Shown here in pieces: positions 14,884-22,914 of a DNA stretch of 30,919 bases. The notes below the pieces were generated by a model. The model had not been told where the DNA came from, ran no database searches, and saw only the letters and a program-made list of their open reading frames with translations. Both the position numbers and the translations under genes were made by a program. Origin of the DNA: an uncultured Oscillospiraceae bacterium. Its GTDB lineage: Bacteria; Bacillota; Clostridia; Oscillospirales; Oscillospiraceae. Where the stretch lies: assembly GCA_934660965.1 (NCBI GenBank), contig CAKUIM010000027.1:1-30919 (forward strand). The letters are read 5' to 3'. Positions within the stretch are counted from its first letter, which is position 1. The number at the start of each line of letters is the position of its first letter.

Positions 14884-15591
14884 ATGGAGCGCCTTGACAA
14901 ACGCCTTGCGGCCACCGGGCGGTGGAGCCGCCGGGAGGCCCGGGAGCTCATCCGGGCGGGAAGGGTGTGCATCGACGGCGTGCCGGCCCGCGCGCCGGAG
15001 GACAAGGTGGACGACGGCGCCCGCCTTACCGTGGACGGCGAGGCGCTGGGCGGGCCCGGCTCCGTTTATATCATGCTCCATAAGCCCGCGGGGGTGGTGT
15101 CCGCCACGGAGGACCAGCGTGAGAAAACCGTCCTCGACCTGCTGCCGGAGGAGTATGCCAGGGCGGGACTCTTCCCGGTGGGCCGGCTTGACAAGGATAC
15201 CGAGGGCCTGCTGCTGCTCACCAACGACGGCGCCCTTGCCCACGCCATGCTCTCCCCCCGGCGCCACGTGGACAAGGTCTATCTGGCGCGCACCGCCGCC
15301 CCCCTTACCCCGGCAGACAGCCTTGCCTTCCGGCAGGGGGTCACTTTGGCGGACGGCTATACCTGCCAGGAGGCTGATCTGGAAATTCTGCCCGGGGGCA
15401 ATGAGGCCCTTGTCACCATCCGGGAGGGGAAATACCACCAGATCAAGCGGATGATGGCCGCCCGTGGAAACCGCGTGGAGTACCTCAAACGGCTGCGTAT
15501 GGGCAGCCTTACCCTGGACCCGGAGCTGGCGCGGGGCTGTTGGAGACTACTGACAGATCAGGAGCGGACGGCGCTGATTTCGTCTCAATGA
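14884..15591 (+). CDS. Pseudouridine synthase, RsuA/RluB family
   Basis: A 235-residue RNA-modifying enzyme that isomerises uridine to pseudouridine in ribosomal RNA. An N-terminal S4 RNA-binding domain (residues 1-60, ERLDKRLAATGRWSRREAREL) is followed by the catalytic domain. Its motif GRLDKDTEGLLLLTNDG carries the catalytic Asp. The EGKYHQIKRMM segment near the C-terminus is also characteristic. Length is close to E. coli RsuA (231), which modifies 16S rRNA U516, but an RluB-like 23S target cannot be excluded. GGGGAGG at 14871-14877 precedes ATG 14884. No clear terminator follows. Confidence 0.92.
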   Translation: MERLDKRLAATGRWSRREARELIRAGRVCIDGVPARAPEDKVDDGARLTVDGEALGGPGSVYIMLHKPAGVVSATEDQREKTVLDLLPEEYARAGLFPVGRLDKDTEGLLLLTNDGALAHAMLSPRRHVDKVYLARTAAPLTPADSLAFRQGVTLADGYTCQEADLEILPGGNEALVTIREGKYHQIKRMMAARGNRVEYLKRLRMGSLTLDPELARGCWRLLTDQERTALISSQ

Positions 15592-15633
15592 CGAAAAATA
15601 TGTCAAATTCAACAAAAAAAGATAAAAAAACTA

Positions 15634-15662
15634 TTGAACCTGGCGAGGGAGTCCGCTATAAT
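15634..15662 (+). promoter_or_regulatory. Strong sigma-A promoter of the PucR-type gene, with A-rich upstream element
   Basis: TTGAAC at 15634-15639, 17 bp, TATAAT at 15657-15662. The 40 bases upstream of the -35 box are almost all A/T with A-runs, like an UP element, in a GC-rich genome. Confidence 0.88.
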
Positions 15663-15681
15663 AAAAAGCACAACAAAAAAC

Positions 15682-15705
15682 CGGAGGCGGGAATCCCGCC
15701 CTCCG
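15682..15705 (+). promoter_or_regulatory. Leader hairpin before the PucR-type gene
   Basis: An approximately 11-bp GC-rich stem, CGGAGGCGGGA with TCCCGCCCTCCG and one bulged C, lies just upstream of the ribosome site AAAGGGG (15711-15717). It would sit about 15 bases into the transcript and could affect mRNA stability or initiation. Its role is unknown. Confidence 0.5.
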
Positions 15706-15726
15706 CAGTGAAAGGGGAAAAACGCT

Positions 15727-16818
15727 ATGTCCAGCCGAATTTTCCAGGGTATCGTGTTACAGATGAGAGAGTGCACCGATCGCGTGGTGGGCGTCATTGA
15801 CGAGCAGGGAACGGTGATTGCCTGCAACGACCTTCCCTGCATCGGTGAGCGCTGGACAGGCGCCGCGATGGCCCTTTCCGCGGATCAGGACGCCGTGGTG
15901 GTCAGCAGCGGCTACACCTTCAAGCCCCTGCCCGGCTGGAACGGCCAGTTTGACTATGCCGCCTTCGTCAAGGGGGAGGATGGCGAGGCCGCGCTGATCT
16001 GCTCCATGGCGGTGATCGCCCTCAACGGCGCCAAGGTCTACTACGAGGAGAAGCACGACAAGGCCACCTTCGTGAAGAACATCATCTCCGACAATATTCT
16101 CCTGGGCGACCTGTACGTCCGGGCCAAGGAGCTCCACTTCGTGGCCGAGACCCCCCGGGCGGTCATCCTGGTGCGTCAGCTGGGCGTGCCCGACCCCGCC
16201 ATCTTCGACGTCATCTCCGGCATGTACCCCGACAAGCAGAACGACTATGTCCTGTCCATCAACGAAACGGACATTGCCCTTGTCAAGCAGCTGGGCGAGT
16301 CTGCCGACGCCCGGGAGCTCCAGCGCATCGCCCAGTCCATCCAGGATACGGTCTCCCGCGAGCTGGGGGTCAAGACCGTTATCGGCATCGGCACCATCGT
16401 GGGCCACATCCGCGACCTGGCCCGGGCCTACAAAGAGGCCCAGGTGGCCATCGACGTGGGCAAGGTGTTCGACACCGAGCGGCTCATCATCAACTACGAG
16501 AACCTGGGCATCGGCCGGCTGATTTATCAGCTGCCCACCACCATGTGCGAGATGTTCCTCCAGGAGGTCTTCAAGAAGAACCCCATCGACGCCCTGGACC
16601 AGGAGACCCTCTTCACCATCAACAAGTTCTTTGAGAACAACCTCAACGTCTCCGAGACCGCCCGCAAGCTCTTCGTCCACCGCAACACCCTGGTCTACCG
16701 CCTGGAGAAGATCAAGAAGATCACCGGCCTTGACCTGCGGGAGTTTGACGACGCCATCACCTTCAAGGTGGCCCTGATGGTCAAAAAATACCTGGTCTCC
16801 CGGGGCATCGACTCCTGA
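15727..16818 (+). CDS. PucR/CdaR-type transcriptional regulator with C-terminal helix-turn-helix
   Basis: A 363-residue regulator. The N-terminal part (1-120) looks like a ligand-sensing domain (RVVGVIDEQGTVIACND) and the middle part like the GGDEF-like domain of CdaR proteins (AQSIQDTVSRELGVKTVIGIG). The C-terminus is the PucR helix-turn-helix, with ETLFTINKFFENNLNVSETA and KLFVHRNTLVYRLEKI. Relatives activate use of sugar diacids, purines or amino acids, but many clostridial copies are uncharacterised. It is a single-gene unit with its own strong promoter and terminator, so no target can be read from its neighbours. Confidence 0.82.
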   Translation: MSSRIFQGIVLQMRECTDRVVGVIDEQGTVIACNDLPCIGERWTGAAMALSADQDAVVVSSGYTFKPLPGWNGQFDYAAFVKGEDGEAALICSMAVIALNGAKVYYEEKHDKATFVKNIISDNILLGDLYVRAKELHFVAETPRAVILVRQLGVPDPAIFDVISGMYPDKQNDYVLSINETDIALVKQLGESADARELQRIAQSIQDTVSRELGVKTVIGIGTIVGHIRDLARAYKEAQVAIDVGKVFDTERLIINYENLGIGRLIYQLPTTMCEMFLQEVFKKNPIDALDQETLFTINKFFENNLNVSETARKLFVHRNTLVYRLEKIKKITGLDLREFDDAITFKVALMVKKYLVSRGIDS

Positions 16819-16838
16819 ATCCATTCCATAAAGCATCC

Positions 16839-16876
16839 AAAGCCCCCGCAGGCGTGTCCTGCGGGGGCTTTCTTTT
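16839..16876 (+). terminator. Terminator after the PucR-type gene
   Basis: A perfect 14-bp stem (16839-16852 with 16858-16871), five-base loop, followed by CTTTT. Confidence 0.93.
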
Positions 16877-16937
16877 GCCCTGGGCATACTGCATCAAAAA
16901 GAGCTGTAGGACGCAGGAAATGTTTACGGACTGTTCA

Positions 16938-16965
16938 TTGACTTTTTCGGGCAGAATACTATAAT
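16938..16965 (+). promoter_or_regulatory. Promoter of the MarR/ABC exporter operon
   Basis: TTGACT at 16938-16943 and TATAAT at 16960-16965 with a 16-bp spacer. Confidence 0.85.
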
Positions 16966-16967
16966 CA

Positions 16968-16978
16968 TAGATAATCTA
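16968..16978. promoter_or_regulatory. Palindrome at the transcription start, possible MarR operator
   Basis: TAGATAATCTA is a perfect palindrome with a central base, located two bases after the -10 box at about the +1 site. MarR proteins commonly repress their own operons from such sites. Binding is inferred. Confidence 0.5.
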
Positions 16979-17006
16979 ATATTAAAATAAAAAACAGGAG
17001 GAAGCT

Positions 17007-17462
17007 ATGCTGGAATGGAATATGACCGCATCGGGGATGTTCTCCCACGCCAACCGGTTTATTGAGGCGTACCACACGGCTCTCCAGCCGCTGTGCCGGG
17101 AGACCGGGCTGCCGCCCATGGCGGTGGACATTCTGATGTATGTGGCAAACAACCCGGAGAGCAGCACCGCGGGGGACATCTGCCGCTGCCGCGGGCTCAA
17201 GCCGGGGATCGTCTCCGTTCATGTGGACCGGCTGGTGTGTGAGGGCCTGTTAGAGCGCCAGAGCGCCCAGGGGGATCGCCGGAAGGTGCGCCTTGTGTGT
17301 ACCCCCGGGGCGGCGGGCCTTGTAGAGCGGGGCCGGGCGCTGCAGAAGGCCTTCGGCGAGCGGCTGCTGGAGGGGGTGGGGGAGGCAGAGCTTGCGGCGT
17401 TCCGCCGCTGCCTTGCCGCCCTGGAGCGCAACATCGACAGCATCCGCCGGGATGGAATCTGA
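17007..17462 (+). CDS. MarR-family transcriptional regulator
   Basis: A 151-residue winged-helix regulator. Residues about 30-100 form the DNA-binding domain: LPPMAVDILMYVANNPESST, then ICRCRGLKPGIVSVHVDRLV and the wing LLERQSAQGDRRKVRLVCT. AGGAGG at 16997-17002 precedes ATG 17007. It lies 33 bases upstream of a pair of exporter genes, a common layout in which a MarR repressor senses a toxic compound and controls an efflux pump. The palindrome at 16968-16978 suggests autoregulation. Confidence 0.9.
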   Translation: MLEWNMTASGMFSHANRFIEAYHTALQPLCRETGLPPMAVDILMYVANNPESSTAGDICRCRGLKPGIVSVHVDRLVCEGLLERQSAQGDRRKVRLVCTPGAAGLVERGRALQKAFGERLLEGVGEAELAAFRRCLAALERNIDSIRRDGI

Positions 17463-17495
17463 CAGGCGCGCGCGGCGCGCCGGATAGGAGAGACT

Positions 17496-19244
17496 ATGAT
17501 CAAGCTTTTGAAAAACATGCGCCGCCGGGAGATGGGCATGGCCCTTGCCTGCCTTGTCCTGGTGGTGGCGCAGGTGTATTTCGACCTGCGCCTGCCCGAC
17601 TATATGACGCAGCTTACCGTACTCATCAAGACCTCCGGCACCACCGGGGAGATTCTGCACATCGGCCTTCAGATGCTCGGCTGCGCCCTGGCAAGCGCCC
17701 TGCTGGCGGTGGGCTGCGGCTATCTCGCGGCCAAGACGGCGGCGGGCTTCAGCTTTGCCGTGCGGGAGAAGCTCTTCCACCACGTGATGGACATCGGCAG
17801 CGAGGAGATGCAGGACTTTTCCGTGCCCAGCCTCATCACCCGCACCACCAACGACGTCACCCAGATTCAGATGATCGTGGCCATGGGCCTCCAGATGGTC
17901 CTCAAGGCCCCCATTATGGCGGTGTGGGCCATCGCCAAGATTCTGGGCAAGAGCTGGCAGCTCTCGGCGGTGACGGCGGCCTTCGTGGTGGCCATCTGCA
18001 TCGCCATGCTGCTCATCATGGGCAGCTGCATCCCCCGTTTCCGCCTGGTGCAGAAGATGACGGACGCCATCAACCGGGTGGCCCGGGAAAATCTCACCGG
18101 CATCAACGTGGTTCACGCCTTCAACGCCGAGGACTTCCAGAACCAGAAGTTCGACGGCCCCAGCCGGGGTATGATGGAGCTCCAGATGAAGAACCAGAAG
18201 CTCTTCGCCCTGGTGCAGCCCATCATGACCCTTGGGATGAACGGCCTGGCCCTTGCTATTTACTGGTTGGGCGCGGCGCTGGTCAACGCCCTGGCGGAGC
18301 CGGCCGCCCGGCTCACGCTCTTCAGCGAGGTGCTGGTATTCAGCACCTACGCCACCTATATCGTCATGTCCTTTATGATGCTCACCATGATCATCATGTT
18401 CCTGCCCCAGGCCCAGGTCTCGGCGGAGCGCATCAACGAGGTGCTCGAGCGCCCGGCCTCCATCCGGGAGGGGACGGCGGAGCAGGGGACGCAGCGCGGG
18501 ACGGTGGAGTTCCGGGACGTCTCCTTTCGCTACCCCCACGCCAGTGAGGACGAGCTGAGCCACATCAGCTTCAGGGTGGGGCAGGGGGAAACCCTTGCCA
18601 TCATCGGCGCCACCGGCAGCGGCAAGACGACCCTCATCAGCCTCATTCCGCGCTTTTATGACGCCACCCAGGGCCAGGTGCTGGTGGACGGGGTGGACGT
18701 GAAGGATTACACCTTTGACGCCCTCTATGATAAGCTGGGTTATGTGACCCAGAAGGCGGTGCTCTTCTCCGGCTCCATCCGGGACAACGTGTTCTTCGGC
18801 CAGAGCAGCGCCGCCGACGACGATGCCGCCCTGCGCTCCGCCATCGACCTTGCCCAGGCCGGCGAGTTTGTGGACAAGCTCCCCGAGGGCGCGGACTATC
18901 ATATCGCCCAGATGGGCCGCAACGTGTCCGGCGGCCAGAAGCAGCGGCTGTCCATCGCCCGGGCCCTGGCCCGCCGCCCGGAAATCCTCATTTTCGACGA
19001 CTCCTTCTCCGCCCTTGACTACCGCACGGACGCGAAGCTCCGGGAGGGGCTGGAGCACAGCCTCCGGGACACCACGAAAATCATCGTGGCCCAGCGCATC
19101 AGCACCATCCGTCACGCGGACAAGATTATCGTCCTGGACAGGGGCGAGGCGGTGGGCATGGGTACCCACGAGGAGCTGATGAACTCCTGCGATGTCTACC
19201 GGGAAATTGCCCTGTCGCAGCTGAGCGCGTCGGAGCTTGCATAA
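17496..19244 (+). CDS. ABC exporter half, degenerate ATP-site subunit (heterodimeric multidrug type)
   Basis: A 582-residue fused exporter half: six membrane helices (residues about 15-310) and an ATPase domain (about 335-582). Walker A GATGSGKTT begins near residue 371 and the signature VSGGQKQR is intact. The catalytic Glu after Walker B is replaced by Asp502 (LIFDDS), and the switch His is replaced by Gln533 (VAQRIST). These are the marks of the non-hydrolysing side in heterodimers such as BmrCD, LmrCD or TM287/288. The ribosome site AGGAGAG lies just before ATG 17496. It works with the next gene product; the substrate is unknown. Confidence 0.92.
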   Translation: MIKLLKNMRRREMGMALACLVLVVAQVYFDLRLPDYMTQLTVLIKTSGTTGEILHIGLQMLGCALASALLAVGCGYLAAKTAAGFSFAVREKLFHHVMDIGSEEMQDFSVPSLITRTTNDVTQIQMIVAMGLQMVLKAPIMAVWAIAKILGKSWQLSAVTAAFVVAICIAMLLIMGSCIPRFRLVQKMTDAINRVARENLTGINVVHAFNAEDFQNQKFDGPSRGMMELQMKNQKLFALVQPIMTLGMNGLALAIYWLGAALVNALAEPAARLTLFSEVLVFSTYATYIVMSFMMLTMIIMFLPQAQVSAERINEVLERPASIREGTAEQGTQRGTVEFRDVSFRYPHASEDELSHISFRVGQGETLAIIGATGSGKTTLISLIPRFYDATQGQVLVDGVDVKDYTFDALYDKLGYVTQKAVLFSGSIRDNVFFGQSSAADDDAALRSAIDLAQAGEFVDKLPEGADYHIAQMGRNVSGGQKQRLSIARALARRPEILIFDDSFSALDYRTDAKLREGLEHSLRDTTKIIVAQRISTIRHADKIIVLDRGEAVGMGTHEELMNSCDVYREIALSQLSASELA

Positions 19245-19258
19245 GGGGGGAATGGACC

Positions 19259-21061
19259 ATGAATATGAGACACATGAGACAGAACGAAACGCACAGCTCC
19301 AAAGATTCCAAATCCATGGGCCAGGCCGTGCCCCGGCTGACCCGGTATATGCGCCGCAGCCTGCCCATCATGGTTGTGGCGCTGGTGCTGGCCGCCTTGA
19401 GCGCGGTGATGACCATCATCGGCCCGGATAAAATCGGTGAGATTGCAAACCTCATGTCCCAGGGCCTTGCGGGGGGCATCGATCTGGGGGCCATCGCCAA
19501 GGTCGGCATCTTCCTGGCCGTCATCTACGGCCTGAGCGCCCTGTTCGGCTTTATCCAGCACTATATCATGGCGGTGACCACCCTCAATATGTCCTACCGC
19601 ATGCGGGGGGAGCTGTCGGAAAAGATCAACCGCGTGCCCCAGAAGTATTTCAACACCACCTCCCAGGGCGATATTCTAAGCCGCATCACAAACGACGTCT
19701 TTACCCTCCAGCAGGGGCTGACCAACAGCCTGCCCACCATCATCAGCGCGGCCACCCAGTTCGTGGGCTGCCTTGTGATGATGTTCGTCACCGAGTGGCG
19801 CCTGGCCCTGGTGTCCCTGGTTGTGACGCTGGTTGGCATGGCCGTCATGGTGGTCATCATGCTGCGCTCCCAGGGCTATTTCTCCGCCCAGCAGAAGAGC
19901 CTTGGCAAGCTCAACGGCTATGTGGAGGAGATGTACTCCGGCCACGAGGTGGTGCGCATCAGCCAGGCGGGCCGGAAGGTGACAAGCCGGTTTGACGCCC
20001 TCAACGCCCGGCTTTACGACGCCAACTGGCGCTCCCAGTTCCTCTCGGGCATCATGCAGCCCCTGATGAACATGATCGGCAATATCTCCTACGTGGCGGT
20101 GTGCGTGCTGGGCTCGGCCCTGGCCATCGGCGGGGTCATCGACTTCGGCGTCATCATCTCCTTCATCCTCTATGTGCGCCTCTTCACCGCCCCGCTGACC
20201 CAGATCGCCCAGGGCATGACCAACCTCCAGTCCTCCTCCGCCGCGGCCCACCGCATTTTCGACCTCCTCGAGAGCGAGGAGCTGCCTGATGAGAGCGGCA
20301 AGACCGTCCGCCTGGACCACGTGCAGGGCAGGGTGAGCTTTGAGCACGTGCGCTTCAGCTACCCCGACACCCCGGACAAGATCATCATCAAGGACTTCTC
20401 CGCCCAGGTGCAGCCCGGGCAGAAGGTGGCCATCGTGGGCCCCACCGGCGCGGGTAAGACCACCATGGTCAACCTGCTCATGCGATTCTTCGAGGTCAAC
20501 AGCGGCAGCATCAAGATTGACGGCGTGCCCATTGAGGACCTGACGCGGGAGAACGTCCACGAGCTGTTCAGCATGGTCCTGCAGGACACCTGGCTCTTTG
20601 AGGGCACCGTCCGGGAGAACCTTGTCTACAACATGGAGGGCGTCACCCAGGAGCAGCTGGAGACGGTGTGCGCGGCCTGCGGCCTTTCCAAGTTCGTCCA
20701 CACACTGCCCCAGGGTTTTGATACCGTCCTCTCGGAGTCTGTCTCCATCTCCGCCGGGCAGAAGCAGCTGCTCACCATTGCCCGGGCCATGCTGCAAAAT
20801 GCGCCCATGCTCATCCTGGACGAGGCCACCTCGTCGGTGGATACCCGTACCGAGCTTCTCATCCAGCGGGCCATGGACCGCCTGACTCAGGGCCGCACCA
20901 GCTTTGTCATCGCCCACAGGCTCTCCACCATCAAGAACGCCGACCTCATTCTGGTCATGCGGGAGGGCGACGTAGTGGAAAGCGGCACCCACGATGAGCT
21001 GATGGCCCGGGGCGGCTTCTACGCCGAGCTCTACAACAGCCAGTTCGAGCAGGCGTCCTGA
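19259..21061 (+). CDS. ABC exporter half, catalytic-site subunit (heterodimeric multidrug type)
   Basis: The 600-residue partner of the previous protein, with a longer N-terminus before its first membrane helix. Membrane region is about 35-330 and the ATPase domain 360-600. Walker A is GPTGAGKTT, Walker B ends in catalytic Glu522 (LILDEA), and the switch His553 (IAHRLST) is present. Its signature is altered to SAGQKQ (498-503). In a heterodimer this signature would complete the degenerate site whose Walker residues come from the partner, while the intact Walker residues here pair with the partner's intact SGGQ. The gene starts 14 bases after the previous stop, behind GGGGGG. Confidence 0.93.
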   Translation: MNMRHMRQNETHSSKDSKSMGQAVPRLTRYMRRSLPIMVVALVLAALSAVMTIIGPDKIGEIANLMSQGLAGGIDLGAIAKVGIFLAVIYGLSALFGFIQHYIMAVTTLNMSYRMRGELSEKINRVPQKYFNTTSQGDILSRITNDVFTLQQGLTNSLPTIISAATQFVGCLVMMFVTEWRLALVSLVVTLVGMAVMVVIMLRSQGYFSAQQKSLGKLNGYVEEMYSGHEVVRISQAGRKVTSRFDALNARLYDANWRSQFLSGIMQPLMNMIGNISYVAVCVLGSALAIGGVIDFGVIISFILYVRLFTAPLTQIAQGMTNLQSSSAAAHRIFDLLESEELPDESGKTVRLDHVQGRVSFEHVRFSYPDTPDKIIIKDFSAQVQPGQKVAIVGPTGAGKTTMVNLLMRFFEVNSGSIKIDGVPIEDLTRENVHELFSMVLQDTWLFEGTVRENLVYNMEGVTQEQLETVCAACGLSKFVHTLPQGFDTVLSESVSISAGQKQLLTIARAMLQNAPMLILDEATSSVDTRTELLIQRAMDRLTQGRTSFVIAHRLSTIKNADLILVMREGDVVESGTHDELMARGGFYAELYNSQFEQAS

Positions 21062-21089
21062 CCCCAGATACCAAAGAAAACTGATGTCA

Positions 21090-21125
21090 AGCGCCCCGCC
21101 CGGGCCCTCCGGGCGGGGCGCTTTC
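21090..21125 (+). terminator. Terminator of the MarR/ABC exporter operon
   Basis: A perfect 14-bp GC-rich stem (21090-21103 with 21109-21122), five-base loop, then TTC. Confidence 0.85.
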
Positions 21126-21194
21126 ATACCCGGCGGCAGCCCGGCCTTGTTTACATAAATTTTGCCGAAAAGGGGGGAGAGGTGGGGAATCAAG

Positions 21195-21223
21195 TTGACA
21201 GTAGGCGGCGGAGCGGATATAAT
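21195..21223 (+). promoter_or_regulatory. Consensus sigma-A promoter of the ftsEX cluster
   Basis: TTGACA at 21195-21200 and TATAAT at 21218-21223, exactly 17 bp apart: a full consensus promoter. Confidence 0.92.
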
Positions 21224-21284
21224 AAACATAATCATGCCGCCCGGCTCGGGGGGGCGAAACACACGGCACAGGGCGGGGTTTGCG

Positions 21285-21977
21285 ATGATACGACTTACGG
21301 ACGTATATAAGGAATACAGCAACGGCACCCAGGCGCTGCGGGGGATGGATCTGCGCATTGAGGACGGGGAGTTTGTTTTTCTGGTGGGGCCCTCCGGCTC
21401 CGGCAAGTCCACCATCATCAAGCTGCTGACGGCGGAGACCCAGGCCACCGAGGGCCGGGTCATCGTCAACGGCTATAACCTGAGCAACATCCGCCGCTGG
21501 CAGATCCCCTATATGCGCCGCACCCTTGGGGTCATCTTCCAGGACTTCCGTCTCATCGACAAAAAGACTGTGGGGCAGAACCTGGAGTTTGCCATGCGGG
21601 TCATCGGCGCCTCCGGCCGGGAAATGCGCCGGCGCATCCCCTATGTGCTGGACCTTGTGGGCCTCAAGGACAAGGTCAGCGCCCATCCGGACGAGCTCTC
21701 CGGCGGCGAGCAGCAGCGGGTGGCCATCGCCCGGGCCCTTGTGAACAACCCGCAGATGATCATCGCCGACGAGCCCACCGGCAACCTGGACCCCCAGCGC
21801 TCCCTTGAGATCATGACGCTCCTCGAGCGCATCAACTCCATGGGGACCACCATGCTGGTGGTGACCCACGAGAAAGAGCTGGTCAACCGGTTCTCCCGGC
21901 GTGTGGTCGCCATCGAGGCCGGAAAGATCGTCAGCGACGAGCAGGGGGGCTATTACGGCAATGAGAAAGAGGTTTAA
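21285..21977 (+). CDS. ftsE: Cell division ATPase FtsE
   Basis: The 230-residue cytoplasmic ATPase of the FtsEX complex, which transmits division signals to peptidoglycan hydrolases outside the cell. Walker A GPSGSGKST, the FtsE-specific FQDFRLIDKKTV after the Q-loop, signature LSGGEQQR and Walker B IIADEPTGNLDP are all present. ATG 21285 is chosen because MIRLTDVYKEY is the usual FtsE start; the ribosome site is weak (GGGCGGGG). The 3' end overlaps ftsX by 17 bases. Confidence 0.95.
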   Translation: MIRLTDVYKEYSNGTQALRGMDLRIEDGEFVFLVGPSGSGKSTIIKLLTAETQATEGRVIVNGYNLSNIRRWQIPYMRRTLGVIFQDFRLIDKKTVGQNLEFAMRVIGASGREMRRRIPYVLDLVGLKDKVSAHPDELSGGEQQRVAIARALVNNPQMIIADEPTGNLDPQRSLEIMTLLERINSMGTTMLVVTHEKELVNRFSRRVVAIEAGKIVSDEQGGYYGNEKEV

Positions 21978-22848
21978 CGCTGGATACCTGATCGCGGAGG
22001 GCGGCCGCAGCATCCTCTCCCATGGGCTGATGTCCTTTGCGGCGGTGTGCATGACGGTGGCGTGCCTGATCATCATGGGCTCCTTTTCCCTGGTGGCCAT
22101 CAACGCAGACAGGATGATGGGCAAGCTGGAAAACGAAAACGAATTTCTCGCCTATATCGACGAGAGCTATACCGACGAGCAGATTTCCGCCCTTGAAGCC
22201 CGGATCAAGCAGATCCCCAACGTCAGCACCGTCACCTTCCACTCCAAGGAGGAGGCCAAGGCCGAGTATCTCAAGGGCAGGACAGACGGGCTGTACGCCA
22301 GCCTTCCCGACACCGTATTCCGGGACCGCTTCGCCATCCACGTCTCCGACCTGACCGCCTTTGATCAGACGGTGAAGCAGGTGGCGGCGCTGCCGGGGGT
22401 GGCGAATTACCGGGCGGAGTCGGAGATCGCCGGCGGCTTTGTGCTGGTGCGCAACGTGGCGTCGGTGCTGGCCACCATCCTGGTGGTCATCCTGGTGGTC
22501 ATTTCGCTCTTCATCATCTCCAACACCATCAAGCTTGCCACCTTTACCCGCCGGGAGGAGATCGCCATCATGAAGATGTGCGGCGCGACCAACTGGTTTG
22601 TGCGCTGGCCCTTTGTGGTGGAGGGGCTCATCCTGGGCCTTGCCGGCGCGGTGGCGGCCTTTTTCCTTCAGTGGGGGATCTACACCCTGGTGTTCCGGGC
22701 GGTGGAGCACAGCGGCGCACTGACCCTGTTCCCCCTCATCGCCTTTTCCACCATCGCCTGGAGGGTGCTCGGCTGCTTCCTCCTTGCCGGCGCGGCCATC
22801 GGCGGCTGCGGCTCGGTGCTGGCGATCCGGAAGTTTTTGCAGGTATAA
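21961..22848 (+). CDS. ftsX: Cell division membrane protein FtsX
   Basis: The 295-residue membrane partner of FtsE. The topology is typical: an N-terminal helix (about 23-45), a large extracellular domain (about 50-165, with YIDESYTDEQISALEARI) that contacts the hydrolase, and three C-terminal helices. The conserved FTRREEIAIMKMCGATNWFV lies after the second helix. ATG 21961 lies inside ftsE behind GGGGGG at 21944-21949, so translation is coupled. The downstream M23 protein is the likely extracellular target. Confidence 0.95.
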   Translation: MRKRFNAGYLIAEGGRSILSHGLMSFAAVCMTVACLIIMGSFSLVAINADRMMGKLENENEFLAYIDESYTDEQISALEARIKQIPNVSTVTFHSKEEAKAEYLKGRTDGLYASLPDTVFRDRFAIHVSDLTAFDQTVKQVAALPGVANYRAESEIAGGFVLVRNVASVLATILVVILVVISLFIISNTIKLATFTRREEIAIMKMCGATNWFVRWPFVVEGLILGLAGAVAAFFLQWGIYTLVFRAVEHSGALTLFPLIAFSTIAWRVLGCFLLAGAAIGGCGSVLAIRKFLQV

Positions 22849-22914
22849 GCGGGGCGAAACGCCCGTTGGACCGGCGCGGGGCCATCCTCTGCGCGATCGG
22901 AAGGAGGATAATCG

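Noticed and set aside
14055..14897. 280-residue plus-strand frame opposite the DUF4830 gene
   Set aside because: The minus-strand frame has a membrane helix and the DUF4830 pattern with a good ribosome site. The plus frame has no recognisable domain.
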